Part shown: positions 44,397-54,240 of the stretch, one piece after another
Numbering within the stretch: position 1 is the stretch's first letter
How the letters are laid out: the number at the start of each line of letters is the position of its first letter
Assembly: GCF_014636235.1 (NCBI RefSeq)
Contig: NZ_BMDZ01000019.1
Span: 1-64,000, forward strand
Length of the DNA: 64,000 bases
DNA from: Tistrella bauzanensis
GTDB taxonomy: Bacteria > Pseudomonadota > Alphaproteobacteria > Tistrellales > Tistrellaceae
Reading direction: 5' to 3'
Notes under the pieces: model-generated
Seen by the model: only the letters and a program-made list of their open reading frames with translations
What the model was told of the DNA's origin: nothing
The model's database searches: none
Position numbers and translations under genes: made by a program

Positions 44397-44854
44397 GGCC
44401 ACACCCCGACCAGGATCTCGGCCCGGCCGGGTGCCGCGTCGGGCCAGCGGTCGACATCGGCCACAAAGCACCGTCCCGTCACCTCGCGCCAGATCCGCGC
44501 CCACCCCGCCGCCACGGCCGCGGGCTGGTCGCCGGTCGTGACCAGCTCCAGAAAGTCGCCGCCGGGCACCGTCACTTGCGTCAGCCCGGCGCGCACCGCG
44601 ACGCTGGCAACCAGCCGGCGGCCGATGGTCAGCCGGAAGGGCGCGGTATGGTCGCCTTGATACCGGTCATAGACCGCGAATGTCGCTGCGTCCTCGTCGG
44701 CGAGCCCGGCCAGCGGCCACCGGTCAAACCAGCGGCCCCAAAGGGCACCGATCGCGGCCGGGTCGTCATTTGACACCACGGCCGACAGGCCGGTGACGGT
44801 GAAGCCGGTGCGCGTGACGCGGCTAAAACCTGGGGCAATGGCAGTTGCAGACAT
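44393..44854 (-). CDS. GyrI-like/effector-binding domain protein
   Basis: A 153-residue protein resembling the bacterial effector-binding (GyrI/BmrR C-terminal/Rob) fold: GFTVTGLSAVVSNDDPAAIGALWGRW (in part), TFAVYDRYQGDHTAPFRLTIG, TVPGGDFLELVTTGDQPAAVAAGWARIW, and C-terminal RAEILVGVWP. Stand-alone members bind small hydrophobic molecules or act as integron-type gyrase inhibitor-like proteins. It is the first gene of the ECF41 operon, where a carboxymuconolactone decarboxylase or oxidoreductase is more usual. The start is at 44854, after a GAGG-containing leader. Confidence 0.7.
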   Translation of the reverse strand: MSATAIAPGFSRVTRTGFTVTGLSAVVSNDDPAAIGALWGRWFDRWPLAGLADEDAATFAVYDRYQGDHTAPFRLTIGRRLVASVAVRAGLTQVTVPGGDFLELVTTGDQPAAVAAGWARIWREVTGRCFVADVDRWPDAAPGRAEILVGVWP

Positions 44855-44895
44855 CGGACCTCGCCTTTCCTCTGACAGGGGCATTCTGTCGGAAA

Positions 44896-44922
44896 GACGC
44901 CCGGGGCGCATGATGTGTGACA
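44896..44922 (-). promoter_or_regulatory. ECF41-type promoter
   Basis: On the minus strand TGTCACA (44922-44916), exactly 16 bases, then CGTC (44899-44896). This is the published ECF41 consensus TGTCACA-N16-CGTC without mismatch, about 40 bases before the start of the two-gene operon ending in the ECF41 sigma gene. It implies positive autoregulation. The -35 lies in an outward inverted repeat TGTGACAT (44916-44923)/ATGTCACA (44935-44942). Confidence 0.88.
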
Positions 44923-44979
44923 TCAAGCCGGATCATGTCACAACCGATGCGATCGGCCTGCCTGGCTCCGAGGATCCGA

Positions 44980-45480
44980 TCAGGGCTCGGCCGCGCGCGG
45001 TGCCTGACCGCGCTGCAGACCGGGGCGGCCGTACAGATCGGCGGCGCGGGCCTCGAAGGCGCGGACCATGCGTCGGGTCGCCTCGCCGAACAAGGCGCCC
45101 ATCACATTGTCGAGCAGGCGGGAACGGAACTTGAAATCGACCTCGAAGTCGATCAGGCAGCCTTCCGGGTGCGGCTCGAACGTCCACCGGTTGCGCAGAT
45201 GGTCGAACGGCCCGGTCACGTCGGTGACCAGCACCTCATGCGGGCGCAGAAGCTCGACCTTCGAGGTGAAACGCTCGCGGATCATCTTGAAGCCGATCAC
45301 CAGATCGGCCTCCATGCGTTCCCGCGCCCGGCCATCGGTGTCGACGAAGCTTTCCCGCGTGCGAATGCGCGAGGCAATGCACCAGGGCAGGAATTCGGGG
45401 TAACGATCGACGGCTGCAACAAGGTCGAAAAGCTGGTCGGGCGCGTAGGGCAATACGCGCTTTTCGCTGAAGGACGGCAT
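44980..45480 (-). CDS. COQ10/RatA-type START-domain protein
   Basis: A 166-residue SRPBCC protein: FSEKRVLPYAPDQLFDLVAAVDRYPEFLPWC (in part), FTSKVELLRPHEV, LRNRWTFEPHPEGCLIDFEVDFKFRS and MVRAFEARAADLYG. It matches the ubiquinone-binding COQ10/RatA group. Mitochondrial and alphaproteobacterial members bind ubiquinone and support respiration; RatA of E. coli was described as a ribosome-association toxin, which is less likely here. It is downstream of lipA in the same direction, the normal alphaproteobacterial order. Confidence 0.87.
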   Translation of the reverse strand: MPSFSEKRVLPYAPDQLFDLVAAVDRYPEFLPWCIASRIRTRESFVDTDGRARERMEADLVIGFKMIRERFTSKVELLRPHEVLVTDVTGPFDHLRNRWTFEPHPEGCLIDFEVDFKFRSRLLDNVMGALFGEATRRMVRAFEARAADLYGRPGLQRGQAPRAAEP

Positions 45481-45572
45481 CGTCGAACGCAATCTCCGCG
45501 GTCAGGCCGGCGGCGACATGCCGCCGGGCTGGTGTTCCCGGCCATGGCGCTGCATGACCGGGAATGCAGTCT

Positions 45573-46511
45573 CTATACGATTTCAGCAGGTCCGGCTGCA
45601 AGCTGTGCCTCACGGGCCGCCTTCAGCCGGGCGAAATCCTTGTCGGCATGGTGCGACGAACGGGTCAGCGGGCTCGACGAGACCAGAAGGAAGCCCTTGG
45701 CCCGGCCCATGGTGGCATAGGCGCTGAATTCCTCAGGCGTCACGAAGCGGTCGACGGCCAGATGTTTCGGTGTCGGCTGAAGATACTGGCCGATGGTCAT
45801 GAAGTCGACATCGGCCGCGCGCAGGTCGTTCATCACCTGATGCACCTCGACCTTGCTCTCCCCCAACCCCACCATGATGCCGGATTTGGTGAAGATCGTC
45901 GGGTTGACCTCCTTGACCTGCGACAGAATTTTCAGCGAATGGAAATAGCGCGCGCCGGGCCGCACCTCGCCATACAGCCGCGGTACGGTTTCCAGGTTGT
46001 GATTGAACACATCCGGCCGCGCCTCGGCGACGGCCTGGACCGCACCCTTCTTGCGCTGGAAATCGGGGGTCAGCACCTCGATCGTGGTCATGGGCGAGGC
46101 ATCGCGGATACGGCGGATCACCTCGACGAACTGGCTGGCGCCGCCATCATCCAGATCGTCGCGGTCGACCGAGGTGACGACCACATGGGCCAGTTCCATC
46201 TCGGCCACGGCTTCCGCCAGATGCGCCGGCTCCTGGGGGTCGACGCTGCGCGGCATGCCGGTCGCGATGTTACAGAACCGGCAGGCGCGCGTGCAGATAT
46301 CGCCCAGAATCATCACCGTGGCGTGCTTCTGGGTCCAGCACTCGCCGATATTCGGGCAGGCCGCCTCTTCACACACCGTGAACAGGTTCAGGCGCCGCAT
46401 GCGCTGGCGCATCTCGGCCACCTGTGGCGAGGTCGGCGCCTTCACGCGGATCCAGTCGGGCTTGCGCTGGCGGAGAGCTGGCGCCGCGGCGGTGCCATCT
46501 GCGCCGATCAT
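45573..46511 (-). CDS. lipA: Lipoyl synthase
   Basis: A radical SAM enzyme of 312 residues from the ATG at 46511. It has the auxiliary cluster [13 protein letters not shown], the radical SAM cluster [28 protein letters not shown] and the C-terminal [12 protein letters not shown]. It inserts sulfur at C6 and C8 of octanoyl-lipoyl domains, whose targets (E2, E3) are encoded next door. The start is uncertain: GTG at 46568 or 46562 would add about 18 residues, and an ATG at 46670 is excluded because it lies in the pdh terminator hairpin. Confidence 0.95.
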   Translation of the reverse strand: MIGADGTAAAPALRQRKPDWIRVKAPTSPQVAEMRQRMRRLNLFTVCEEAACPNIGECWTQKHATVMILGDICTRACRFCNIATGMPRSVDPQEPAHLAEAVAEMELAHVVVTSVDRDDLDDGGASQFVEVIRRIRDASPMTTIEVLTPDFQRKKGAVQAVAEARPDVFNHNLETVPRLYGEVRPGARYFHSLKILSQVKEVNPTIFTKSGIMVGLGESKVEVHQVMNDLRAADVDFMTIGQYLQPTPKHLAVDRFVTPEEFSAYATMGRAKGFLLVSSSPLTRSSHHADKDFARLKAAREAQLAAGPAEIV

Positions 46512-46654
46512 GGCGGAAGGCTTCGCGGCGGATGGTGCCGTCTCGACGGGATGGATGATCACGGCCACGATTGAACGGTCCCCGGCCTGATGGGTTTGTG
46601 TCACGGCGCCGGGCGGCCGGTGGCCGGCGGCGGCGTGGCAGGATATCGACGCGG

Positions 46655-46694
46655 AAAACCGGGGCGGCACCCCACGCTGTGGGTGCCGCCCCGG
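46655..46694 (-). terminator. Terminator of the pyruvate dehydrogenase operon
   Basis: On the minus strand CCGGGGCGGCACCC, 8-base loop, GGGTGCCGCCCCGG, then TTTT. A perfect 14-bp stem 16 bases after the lpd stop. Confidence 0.82.
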
Positions 46695-46710
46695 CCACCG
46701 GTCTCATGGC

Positions 46711-48534
46711 TTAGAAATGGATGGCGCGCCCGAATGCGTCAAGCACCGACTCATGCATCATCTCCGACAGGGTGGGATGCGGGAAGATCGCGTGCATCAG
46801 ATCCAGTTCCGTGCCTTCCATCGACTTCGCAACCACATAGCCCTGGATCAGCTCGGTCACCTCGGCGCCGATCATATGGGCGCCCAGCAACTCGCCGGTC
46901 GCGGCGTCGAAAATGGTCTTCACCATGCCCTCGGGTTCGCCCATCGCCAGCGCCTTGCCGTTACCGCGATAGGGGAAGCGGCCGACCTTGATCTCGCGCC
47001 CGGTCTCCTTCGCCTTGGCCTCGGTCAGGCCCACCGAGGCGACCTGCGGCGTGGCATAGGTGCAGCCGGGGATGTTCTCGCGGGTCATCGGATGGACATG
47101 CTCGCCCCCGGCCAGCGCCTCGACGCAGATCACGCCTTCATGCGACGCCTTATGGGCCAGCCACGGCGCGCCGGCAACGTCGCCGATCGCATAGATGCCG
47201 GGCTCGGCGGTCTCAAGATACGGCCCCACCTTGATCTGGCCGCGATCGACCTCGACCTTCGTGGTCTCAAGCCCCAGATCGTCGGTGTTGCCGACAATGC
47301 CGATCGCCACGATCACCCGGTCGACAGTCAGGGTCTGCGCCTTGCCCTTCGCGTCTTCAAGCCGGGCCGAGACACCATCCCGGCTCTTGTCAAGGCCCTT
47401 GACCTGGGTGCTGGTCAGGATCTTGATCCCCTGCTTTTCAAACGCCTTGCGGGCCATGGCGGAGATTTCCTCATCCTCCACCGGCAGGATGCGGTCCAGC
47501 AATTCGACCACGGTCACCTCGACGCCAAGCGCGCGATAGAAGCTCGCGAACTCGATGCCGATCGCGCCCGACCCGACCACCAGCAGCGATTTCGGCAGGC
47601 TTTCCGGCACCATCGCCTCGCGATAGGTCCAGATCCGCTCGCCATCGGGCTCCAGTCCTTTCACGATCCGTGGACGCGCGCCGGTCGCCAGAATGACGTG
47701 ATCGGCGGAGATCGACCGCTTACCCTTGGCGCCGTCGACCTCGACCTTGCCCGGGCCCTTCAGCCGGCCGCGGCCGTCGATGACCTCGACCTTGTTCTTC
47801 TTCAGCAGATGCGCCACGCCCTGCGACAGGGTCTTCGCCACATCGCGGCTGCGCTTGACGATCGCGGCCAGGTCGAAGCTCGGCTTTTCAACAGAAATAC
47901 CGAAATCCTTGGCGTGATTGATCAGCGTCCAGACCTCGCTGGCGCGCAGCAATGCCTTGGTCGGAATGCAGCCCCAGTTCAGGCAGATGCCGCCCAGGTG
48001 CTTTTCCTCGATCACCACCGTGCGCAGGCCAAGCTGACCGGCACGGATCGCCGCCACATAGCCACCGGGGCCGCCACCGATGACCGCCACGTCGTAATCA
48101 TCGCCGCTCTTGCCGCTGCCGGCCGGCTTCACCGCCGCCTTGGGGGCCCCGGTCTTGGCATCAGTCTTGGCAGCGGGCTTCGCCTCGGTCTTCGGCGCGG
48201 GCTTGGCATCCGGCTTCGCCGCCGCCGGTTTGGGTTCGGCCTTGGCGGCGTCGCCACCTGAGAGCGCGGCGGCGGCGACCTTCGGGTCTTCACCCTCTTC
48301 CGCCAGAACGGCGATCAGGCTGTTGACCGCCACACCCTCGGTGCCGTCCGGTACCAGGATCTTGGCGAGGATGCCCTCATCGGCCGACTCGACCTCCATG
48401 GTGGCCTTGTCGGTCTCGATCTCGGCGATCACCTGGCCGCTTTCGACCGTGTCGCCCTCCTTGACCATCCAGCGGGCCAGCGTGCCTTCGGTCATGGTCG
48501 GCGACAGCGCCGGCATCAGAACCTTGATCGGCAT
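46711..48534 (-). CDS. lpdA: Dihydrolipoyl dehydrogenase (E3) with N-terminal lipoyl domain
   Basis: A 607-residue E3. Residues 1-80 are a lipoyl domain ([35 protein letters not shown] with target Lys), followed by a 60-residue Ala/Pro/Lys linker of KPAPKTEAKPAAKTDAK type. The E3 core has VAVIGGGPGGYVAAIRAGQLG, redox Cys pair GGICLNWGCIPTK, NAD site VVGSGAIGIEFASFY and catalytic His-Glu in HPTLSEMMHE. It reoxidises dihydrolipoamide of the PDH complex. The start at 48534 begins the lipoyl domain; earlier in-frame residues are not conserved. Confidence 0.95.
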   Translation of the reverse strand: MPIKVLMPALSPTMTEGTLARWMVKEGDTVESGQVIAEIETDKATMEVESADEGILAKILVPDGTEGVAVNSLIAVLAEEGEDPKVAAAALSGGDAAKAEPKPAAAKPDAKPAPKTEAKPAAKTDAKTGAPKAAVKPAGSGKSGDDYDVAVIGGGPGGYVAAIRAGQLGLRTVVIEEKHLGGICLNWGCIPTKALLRASEVWTLINHAKDFGISVEKPSFDLAAIVKRSRDVAKTLSQGVAHLLKKNKVEVIDGRGRLKGPGKVEVDGAKGKRSISADHVILATGARPRIVKGLEPDGERIWTYREAMVPESLPKSLLVVGSGAIGIEFASFYRALGVEVTVVELLDRILPVEDEEISAMARKAFEKQGIKILTSTQVKGLDKSRDGVSARLEDAKGKAQTLTVDRVIVAIGIVGNTDDLGLETTKVEVDRGQIKVGPYLETAEPGIYAIGDVAGAPWLAHKASHEGVICVEALAGGEHVHPMTRENIPGCTYATPQVASVGLTEAKAKETGREIKVGRFPYRGNGKALAMGEPEGMVKTIFDAATGELLGAHMIGAEVTELIQGYVVAKSMEGTELDLMHAIFPHPTLSEMMHESVLDAFGRAIHF

Positions 48535-48599
48535 GGGATTGGGTCTCCCGTCCGTCTTGCGTGTTTCAGAGATGATCGCGAGGTCGCCGCAGATGCCGC

Positions 48600-50006
48600 T
48601 CAGAGCAGCATAGACAGCGGGTCCTCGATCAGCTTCTTGAAGGCGGCCAGGAATTGGGCGCCGACCGCGCCGTCGACCACGCGATGGTCGCACGACAAGG
48701 TCGCGGTCATCACCGTCGCCACGGCCAGCGCGCCATCCTTCACCACCGGCCGCTGTTCAGCGGCACCGACGGCCAGAATCGCCGATTGCGGCGGATTGAT
48801 GATCGCCGAGAATTCCTTGATGCCGTACATGCCAAGGTTCGACACCGAGAAGGTGCCGCCCTGATATTCCTCTGGCTTCAGCTTGCCGGCGCGGGCGCGC
48901 TCGGCAAGATCGCGCATTTCCGACGAAATGGTGGCCAGACCCTTAGTGTCGGCCTTCTTGATGATCGGCGTGATCAGCCCGCCATCGATCGCCACCGCCA
49001 CCGAGACGTCGACATCGTGGAAGCGCAGGATCGCCTCGTCGGTCCAGGCGGCATTGGCGGCCGGCACCTTGCGCAGCGACAGCGCGCTGGCGCGGACCAC
49101 GAAATCATTGACGCTGACCTTCACGCCGCCGCGCTCGTTCAGCTCCTTGCGCACACCCATCAGCCGGTCGATCACGCAATCGACGGTCAGGTAGAAATGC
49201 GGCACGGTCTGCTTGGCGTCGAGCAGGCGGCGGGCGATGGTCTTGCGCATGCCGTTATTGGGCTCGGCGGTATGCGCCATGCCCAGCTTGTCGACCAGAT
49301 CGCGGGTCTGGGCCGATGCCGCGGCCGAAATCGCCGCGACGCTGTAGCCGCCACCGCCGGCGGCTGGTGCCGCTGCCGCCTTTGCGGGTGCGGCGGTCGG
49401 TGCCGCCTCTGCCGCCGGTGCCACTTCGGCCGCGGCCGGGGCGCCACCGTCAGCCAGGGCCGCCTCGATATCCGCCTTCACGATCCGGCCATGGGGGCCG
49501 GTGCCGGCAAGACCGGTCAGATCCAGCCCGGCCTGCGATGCCATGCGGCGGGCCAGCGGGCTCGCCTTGATCCGGTCACCGTCATCGGAGCCGGCAGTGG
49601 CGGCCGGCGCCTCCCCCCTGGCAGGGGCAGGGGCCGGCGTCACCTCGGCATGATCGTCAGCATCGCCCTTGGCGGCGACATCGTCCTCGGCGGGCGTCTC
49701 CGCGGCCGGAGCCGGGGCGGCGGCGTCGCCACCAGCCAGGGCCGCGACCGCATCGTCGCTGTCGCCCTCTTCCTTCAGCACCGCGATCACCGTATTCACG
49801 GCCACGGCCTCGGTACCGGCCGGCACCATGATTTTCGCCAGCACGCCTTCCTCGACCGCCTCGACCTCCATGGTCGCCTTGTCGGTCTCGATTTCGGCGA
49901 TGGCCTGTCCGCTCTCGATCGTATCGCCCTCATTGACCAGCCATTTGGCAAGCGTGCCTTCGGTCATGGTCGGCGACAGGGCCGGCATCAGGATGGTCTG
50001 AGCCAT
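48600..50006 (-). CDS. pdhC: Pyruvate dehydrogenase E2, dihydrolipoamide acetyltransferase
   Basis: A 468-residue acyltransferase with one lipoyl domain (1-80, [15 protein letters not shown]), an Ala/Pro-rich linker, a peripheral subunit-binding domain ([37 protein letters not shown]), a second linker, and the catalytic domain with [16 protein letters not shown] and active-site [13 protein letters not shown] near the C terminus. It forms the complex core and transfers acetyl to CoA. Its lipoyl domain is close to that of the neighbouring E3, suggesting duplication. Confidence 0.96.
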   Translation of the reverse strand: MAQTILMPALSPTMTEGTLAKWLVNEGDTIESGQAIAEIETDKATMEVEAVEEGVLAKIMVPAGTEAVAVNTVIAVLKEEGDSDDAVAALAGGDAAAPAPAAETPAEDDVAAKGDADDHAEVTPAPAPARGEAPAATAGSDDGDRIKASPLARRMASQAGLDLTGLAGTGPHGRIVKADIEAALADGGAPAAAEVAPAAEAAPTAAPAKAAAAPAAGGGGYSVAAISAAASAQTRDLVDKLGMAHTAEPNNGMRKTIARRLLDAKQTVPHFYLTVDCVIDRLMGVRKELNERGGVKVSVNDFVVRASALSLRKVPAANAAWTDEAILRFHDVDVSVAVAIDGGLITPIIKKADTKGLATISSEMRDLAERARAGKLKPEEYQGGTFSVSNLGMYGIKEFSAIINPPQSAILAVGAAEQRPVVKDGALAVATVMTATLSCDHRVVDGAVGAQFLAAFKKLIEDPLSMLL

Positions 50007-50087
50007 GTTCGGTCCTCTCCTGCCCGTGGGCGGCCGTGGTGCCGCCGCCTCAGGGTTGTCCTTGATCGGATGTCCGGCGATGCCGGC

Positions 50088-51074
50088 TCAGAATTCGTAG
50101 CCGACGGCGCGCTTCGCGGCCTCGACGATATGGTCGGCCTGGGGCAGCGCCAGCTTTTCAAGGTTCGCGGCATAGGGCAGCGGCACATCCTTGCCGCTGA
50201 CCCGGATAACCGGCGCATCCAGATGATCGAAGGCGTGCTCCATCATCAGGGCGGCCTGTTCGGCACCCATGCCGGCGGTCGGCCAGCCCTCCTCCACGGT
50301 CACCAGCCGGTTGGTCTTCTTCACCGAGGCGACGATGGTGTCGACATCCAGCGGCCGGATGGTGCGCAGATCGATCACCTCGGCATCGATACCCTCGGCC
50401 GCCAGCGCCTCGGCCGCTTCCAGGGCCTTGCCGACATTGATCGACCAGGCGGTGATGGTCACGTCGGTGCCCTGACGCACGACATTGGCCTTGCCGATCT
50501 CGACCACATGGTCGTCATCCTCGGGCACCTCGAAGCCCTGGCCATACAGGATCTCGTTTTCAAGGAAGATCACCGGGTTCGGATTGCGGATCGCCGCCTT
50601 CAGCAGGCCCTTGGCGTCGGCCGCCGACCATGGCGCCAGCACGATCAGCCCCGGCACATGGGCATACCAGCTGGCATAATCCTGGCTGTGCTGAGCGCCG
50701 ACCCGGGCCGCCGCGCCATTGGGGCCGCGGAACACGATCGGGCAGCGCATCTGGCCGCCGGACATATAGTTCGTCTTGGCGGCGGAGTTGATGATCTGGT
50801 CGATCGCCTGCATGGCGAAATTGAAGGTCATGAACTCGACGATCGGCCTCAGGCCACGCATGGCGGCGCCGACCGCGAGGCCGGCAAAGCCATGCTCGGT
50901 GATCGGGGTGTCGACCACCCGGCGGGGGCCGAATTCATCCAGCAGGCCCTGGGTCACCTTATAGGCGCCCTGATATTCCCCGACCTCCTCGCCCATCACG
51001 AAGACGGCGTCGTCGCGACGCATTTCTTCGGCCATGGCGTCCCGGAGGGCTTCTCGTACCGTAATCTTCGGCAT
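50088..51074 (-). CDS. pdhB: Pyruvate dehydrogenase E1 beta subunit
   Basis: A 328-residue transketolase-like subunit: [79 protein letters not shown], and [15 protein letters not shown]. It pairs with E1 alpha to bind thiamine diphosphate. Many alphaproteobacterial E1 beta proteins carry an N-terminal lipoyl domain; this one does not. The start at 51074 gives a family-like N terminus (PKITVREAL). Confidence 0.96.
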   Translation of the reverse strand: MPKITVREALRDAMAEEMRRDDAVFVMGEEVGEYQGAYKVTQGLLDEFGPRRVVDTPITEHGFAGLAVGAAMRGLRPIVEFMTFNFAMQAIDQIINSAAKTNYMSGGQMRCPIVFRGPNGAAARVGAQHSQDYASWYAHVPGLIVLAPWSAADAKGLLKAAIRNPNPVIFLENEILYGQGFEVPEDDDHVVEIGKANVVRQGTDVTITAWSINVGKALEAAEALAAEGIDAEVIDLRTIRPLDVDTIVASVKKTNRLVTVEEGWPTAGMGAEQAALMMEHAFDHLDAPVIRVSGKDVPLPYAANLEKLALPQADHIVEAAKRAVGYEF

Positions 51075-51195
51075 GTGTCGGTATCTCTCTTGTCCGTCGG
51101 ACATCCGCAGCATCGGCCGGAAGCGTCAGCACCCTGCCCCGTGCCCGCTCGACGGCGGCATCGGTGGCGGCGTGGTCGCGGCCTCCGGCGGGCGA

Positions 51196-52218
51196 TCAGG
51201 CTTCGACCAGCACGTCGGTCCACAGCTCCGACGGATCGGGCTCGGGGTTTTCCTGGGCGAAGTCGGCGGCGTCGACCACCACGTCCTTGATCTCGCGATC
51301 GATCGCCTTCAGCTTGGCCTCATCCCACTCGCCGCTTTCGATCAGCAGCTTCTTGACCGTCTCGATCGGGTCGCGCTCGGCCTTCATGCGGTTCAACTCG
51401 TCCTTCGACCGGTATTTAGCCGGATCGGACATCGAATGGCCGCGGAAGCGATAGGTTTTCATTTCCAGCAGGATCGGACCCTTGCCGGTGCGGGCATGTT
51501 CGATGGCGAAATCGGCGGCGCCGCGGACATTGCGCACATCCATGCCGTCGACCGAATAGCCAGGGATGCCGAAGCTCTCGCCTCGGCGGTGCAGTTCGGT
51601 GACGGCACTGGCGCGGGCGACCGAGGTGCCCATGCCGTAGAGATTGTTCTCGATGACATAGACCACCGGCAGGTGCCAGAGGCTCGCCATGTTGAAGCTC
51701 TCATAGACCTGGCCCTGGTTGACGGCGCCATCGCCCAGATAGGTGATCGAGACCTTGCCGTCGTTCTTGTATTTATGGGCGAAGCCAAGGCCGGTACCGA
51801 TCGGCACCTGGGCGCCGACGATGCCATGGCCGCCGAAGAAACCTTTTTCGACCGAGAACATGTGCATCGACCCGCCCTTGCCGCGGGAATACCCGTCGCG
51901 GCGGCCGGTCAACTCGGCCATCACACCCTTGGGGCTCATGCCGCAGGCCAGCATATGGCCATGGTCGCGATAGCTGGTGACGACGCTGTCGCCGTCCTCT
52001 AGCCCCGCCTGCATGCCGATGACGACCGCTTCCTGGCCGATATAGAGATGGCAGAATCCGCCGATCAGGCCCATGCCATACATCTGGCCGGCCTTCTCCT
52101 CGAAGCGCCGGATCAGCAGCATTTCGCGATAGTAGTGGACCAGCTGATCGATGGAGCTCGTCTCGGGCGCGAGCTGATTGCTCGGCGTGCCCGAGGCTTT
52201 GCGGCGCGTAGTCGCCAT
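51196..52218 (-). CDS. pdhA: Pyruvate dehydrogenase E1 alpha subunit
   Basis: A 340-residue subunit: YYREMLLIRRFEEKAGQMYG, GGFCHLYIGQEAVVIGM, YSRGKGGSMHMFSVEKGFFG, thiamine diphosphate motif YLGDGAVNQGQVYESFNMAS ... ENNLYGMG, and phosphorylation-loop-like RFRGHSMSDPAKYR. It decarboxylates pyruvate. GGAGG lies five bases before the ATG. First gene of the pdhA-pdhB-pdhC-lpd operon. Confidence 0.96.
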   Translation of the reverse strand: MATTRRKASGTPSNQLAPETSSIDQLVHYYREMLLIRRFEEKAGQMYGMGLIGGFCHLYIGQEAVVIGMQAGLEDGDSVVTSYRDHGHMLACGMSPKGVMAELTGRRDGYSRGKGGSMHMFSVEKGFFGGHGIVGAQVPIGTGLGFAHKYKNDGKVSITYLGDGAVNQGQVYESFNMASLWHLPVVYVIENNLYGMGTSVARASAVTELHRRGESFGIPGYSVDGMDVRNVRGAADFAIEHARTGKGPILLEMKTYRFRGHSMSDPAKYRSKDELNRMKAERDPIETVKKLLIESGEWDEAKLKAIDREIKDVVVDAADFAQENPEPDPSELWTDVLVEA

Positions 52219-52367
52219 GCGGTCCTCCCCGGAATTGTCGCGCGGCAGGCCGGTCGGCCCCGAAGCGCCTGGATGGCGATGAACCTAAGCGCGACATCCA
52301 TTCCTGGCAAGTGAAGAACCCGCGAAAAGCCTTGTGTTGCGCTGCGGTATGAACAATTAACTTATTT

Positions 52368-53261
52368 TCAGTTAACTATGGACCGCGCAAGCTTTGCCGC
52401 GCAGGACCGCTCACCTGCCTCCCGCAGCGCGGCAACCAGGGCTTCATGCAAACGACTGTCCAATCCTACCGCAAGCTGCACTCCGATGCGACGGGTCAGG
52501 CCAAGATCCTCGATCGGCACGAAACTCAGGCCGGGGGGCGTCAGGCTCAGCGGCGCCATGGTGATCCCGATTCCAGCGCGCACGGCAGCAAACGCCCGAT
52601 CATCCTGATCGGTTCCAAACACCGCGCGGGGTCGCACGCCGCGCGCCTGCAACAGGCCCTGTACGTCTGTGCCCCGCTCGCAATGCAGCCGCAGCACGAA
52701 GGCCGTGCCATCCAGATGCGACAGCCGGATCGATCCACGCCGGGCGAATGGATGGTCCGGCGTGCAGACCACCGCCATCGGGTCATCTGCCAGCGGCACC
52801 CAGCTGTCATCGGCGCTCAGGTCTGAAATGGTCAGGGCGGCATCCATCCGGCCCAGGCCCAGCGCGTCCATCAGCTGTGGTTCGCGGGCCTCGCGCATCG
52901 TTACCTCAATGCCGGGCACCCGCGCTTTCACACCCGCGATCACACCCAGCACCAGCGGCATGGCGATGGTCGGCAGCATGCCCAGGGTCAGCACCCGCTG
53001 ATCGAGCCCGCGCCTGAACTCGGCCCGCGCCAGATCGCAGTCCCGCAGAATGCCCAGCGCGCGACGATGAAACCGCCGGCCCAGCGGCGTCAACCTGACC
53101 GCGCCGCGCTGACGCTCAACCAGCGGCCCGCCCAATTCGTCTTCCAGTGCCGCCAGACCGGCCGACAGGGCCGGCTGCGAGACGTTCAGCCGCCGGGCCC
53201 CTTCCGTGATACTGCCCGCCTCCACCACCGCCGTCAGATAACGCAACTGCCGGATCTTCAC
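52368..53261 (-). CDS. LysR-family transcriptional regulator
   Basis: A 297-residue LTTR. The N-terminal HTH is KIRQLRYLTAVVEAGSITEG, then ARRLNVSQPALSAGLAALED; the periplasmic-binding-like effector domain follows (LTLGMLPTIAMPLVLGVIAG, AGIGITMAPLSL). The GTG at 53261 is chosen over the ATG at 53324: GGAGG lies five bases upstream of it, and the longer start would extend into AT-rich promoter DNA and adds unconserved residues. It is divergent from the enoyl-CoA hydratase gene, its probable target. An inverted repeat TTAACT/AGTTAA surrounds the stop region. Confidence 0.9.
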   Translation of the reverse strand: MKIRQLRYLTAVVEAGSITEGARRLNVSQPALSAGLAALEDELGGPLVERQRGAVRLTPLGRRFHRRALGILRDCDLARAEFRRGLDQRVLTLGMLPTIAMPLVLGVIAGVKARVPGIEVTMREAREPQLMDALGLGRMDAALTISDLSADDSWVPLADDPMAVVCTPDHPFARRGSIRLSHLDGTAFVLRLHCERGTDVQGLLQARGVRPRAVFGTDQDDRAFAAVRAGIGITMAPLSLTPPGLSFVPIEDLGLTRRIGVQLAVGLDSRLHEALVAALREAGERSCAAKLARSIVN

Positions 53262-53418
53262 CGCCGCCTCCGGTCCGTTAGAAGTTTTTTTGGATGCTAT
53301 CCATCCAAACAATCCATTTTCCATAGATTAGCATCGGTTCTTATGATCATGCCAGGGTCTGGCGGCCAGCGGTCGTCCGGCCGGTTTCGATCGCAGCAGG
53401 ACCGGGGAGCTGTCTGTC

Positions 53419-54240
53419 ATGACCATGTCGACCACCGATGCCGCCGAAGCGTGCTACACGGTCACCGACGGGATCGCCCATGTGGTTCTGAACCGGCCGG
53501 CGGCGCTGAACGCCATCGACGACCGGATGAATACCGCCCTGGCCGCGATCTGGGACCGGTTCGCCGCCGATGACGAGGCCGGCGTCGCCATTCTATCGGG
53601 GGCCGGACGCAGTTTCTGCGCCGGCGCGGACCTCAAAAGCTTCATCCCGCGCTGGCGGGGCGCCGACATGATGGCGCCGCGGCGCAACGCCGGCATGGGG
53701 CTGGGTGGCGGTCTTACCCGCGGCCGGCACCGGTTGGCCAAGCCGGTGATCGCGGCGCTGCACGGCCACGTCATCGGCGCCGGCTTTGAACTGGCGCTGG
53801 CCTGCGACATCCGGATTGCGGCCGAGGACACCCGGTTCGGCGTCTTTGAACTGCGCTATGGGCTGCATCAGGGCGATGGCGGGCTGGTGCGGCTGGTGGC
53901 GGTCGCCGGAATCGGCACGGCGCTGGACCTGACCCTCACCGGCCGGCCGGTCGATGCCATCGAGGCGCGCCGGCTGCATCTGGTGTCGCAGGTGGTGCCG
54001 CGCGATCAGCTGATGGCGACGGCCGACACCACCGCGCGGATGATCCTGGCCAATGGTCGAACAGCCGTCGAGTCAGCCCGCGAAACCATTCTGGATCTGA
54101 TCGGCCGGCCGCTTGACGACGCGCTGAGGTTGGAGGCGATCAACGGTTATTCCGCATTGGGGGACTTCTCGGAAGCGGGCCCGCGGCTCGACCAATTCAT
54201 GGCAGGCGTCGCCAACGACGCCCGCAGGAGTGACGACTGA
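53419..54240 (+). CDS. Enoyl-CoA hydratase/isomerase family protein
   Basis: A 273-residue crotonase: IAHVVLNRPAALNAIDDRM, the oxyanion-hole loop GRSFCAGADLKSF, and LHGHVIGAGFELALACDIRI followed by AAEDTRFGVFELRYGL. It acts on an acyl-CoA thioester; the exact substrate is not predictable. Residues RYGLHQGDGGLVRL differ from the canonical GxxPGxGGTxRL pattern only slightly. It is divergent from the LysR gene and overlaps an XRE regulator gene (TGATG). An ATG two codons later (53425) is an alternative start. Confidence 0.87.
   Translation: MTMSTTDAAEACYTVTDGIAHVVLNRPAALNAIDDRMNTALAAIWDRFAADDEAGVAILSGAGRSFCAGADLKSFIPRWRGADMMAPRRNAGMGLGGGLTRGRHRLAKPVIAALHGHVIGAGFELALACDIRIAAEDTRFGVFELRYGLHQGDGGLVRLVAVAGIGTALDLTLTGRPVDAIEARRLHLVSQVVPRDQLMATADTTARMILANGRTAVESARETILDLIGRPLDDALRLEAINGYSALGDFSEAGPRLDQFMAGVANDARRSDD

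Noticed and set aside
44936..44962. A second TGTCACA on the + strand as a divergent ECF41 promoter
   Set aside because: Sixteen bases downstream the sequence is TGCC, not CGTC, and there is no + strand gene to serve.
48654..51290. An 878-codon open frame on the + strand opposite the E2 and E1 beta genes
   Set aside because: Conserved enzymes lie on the other strand and the frame shows no motif.
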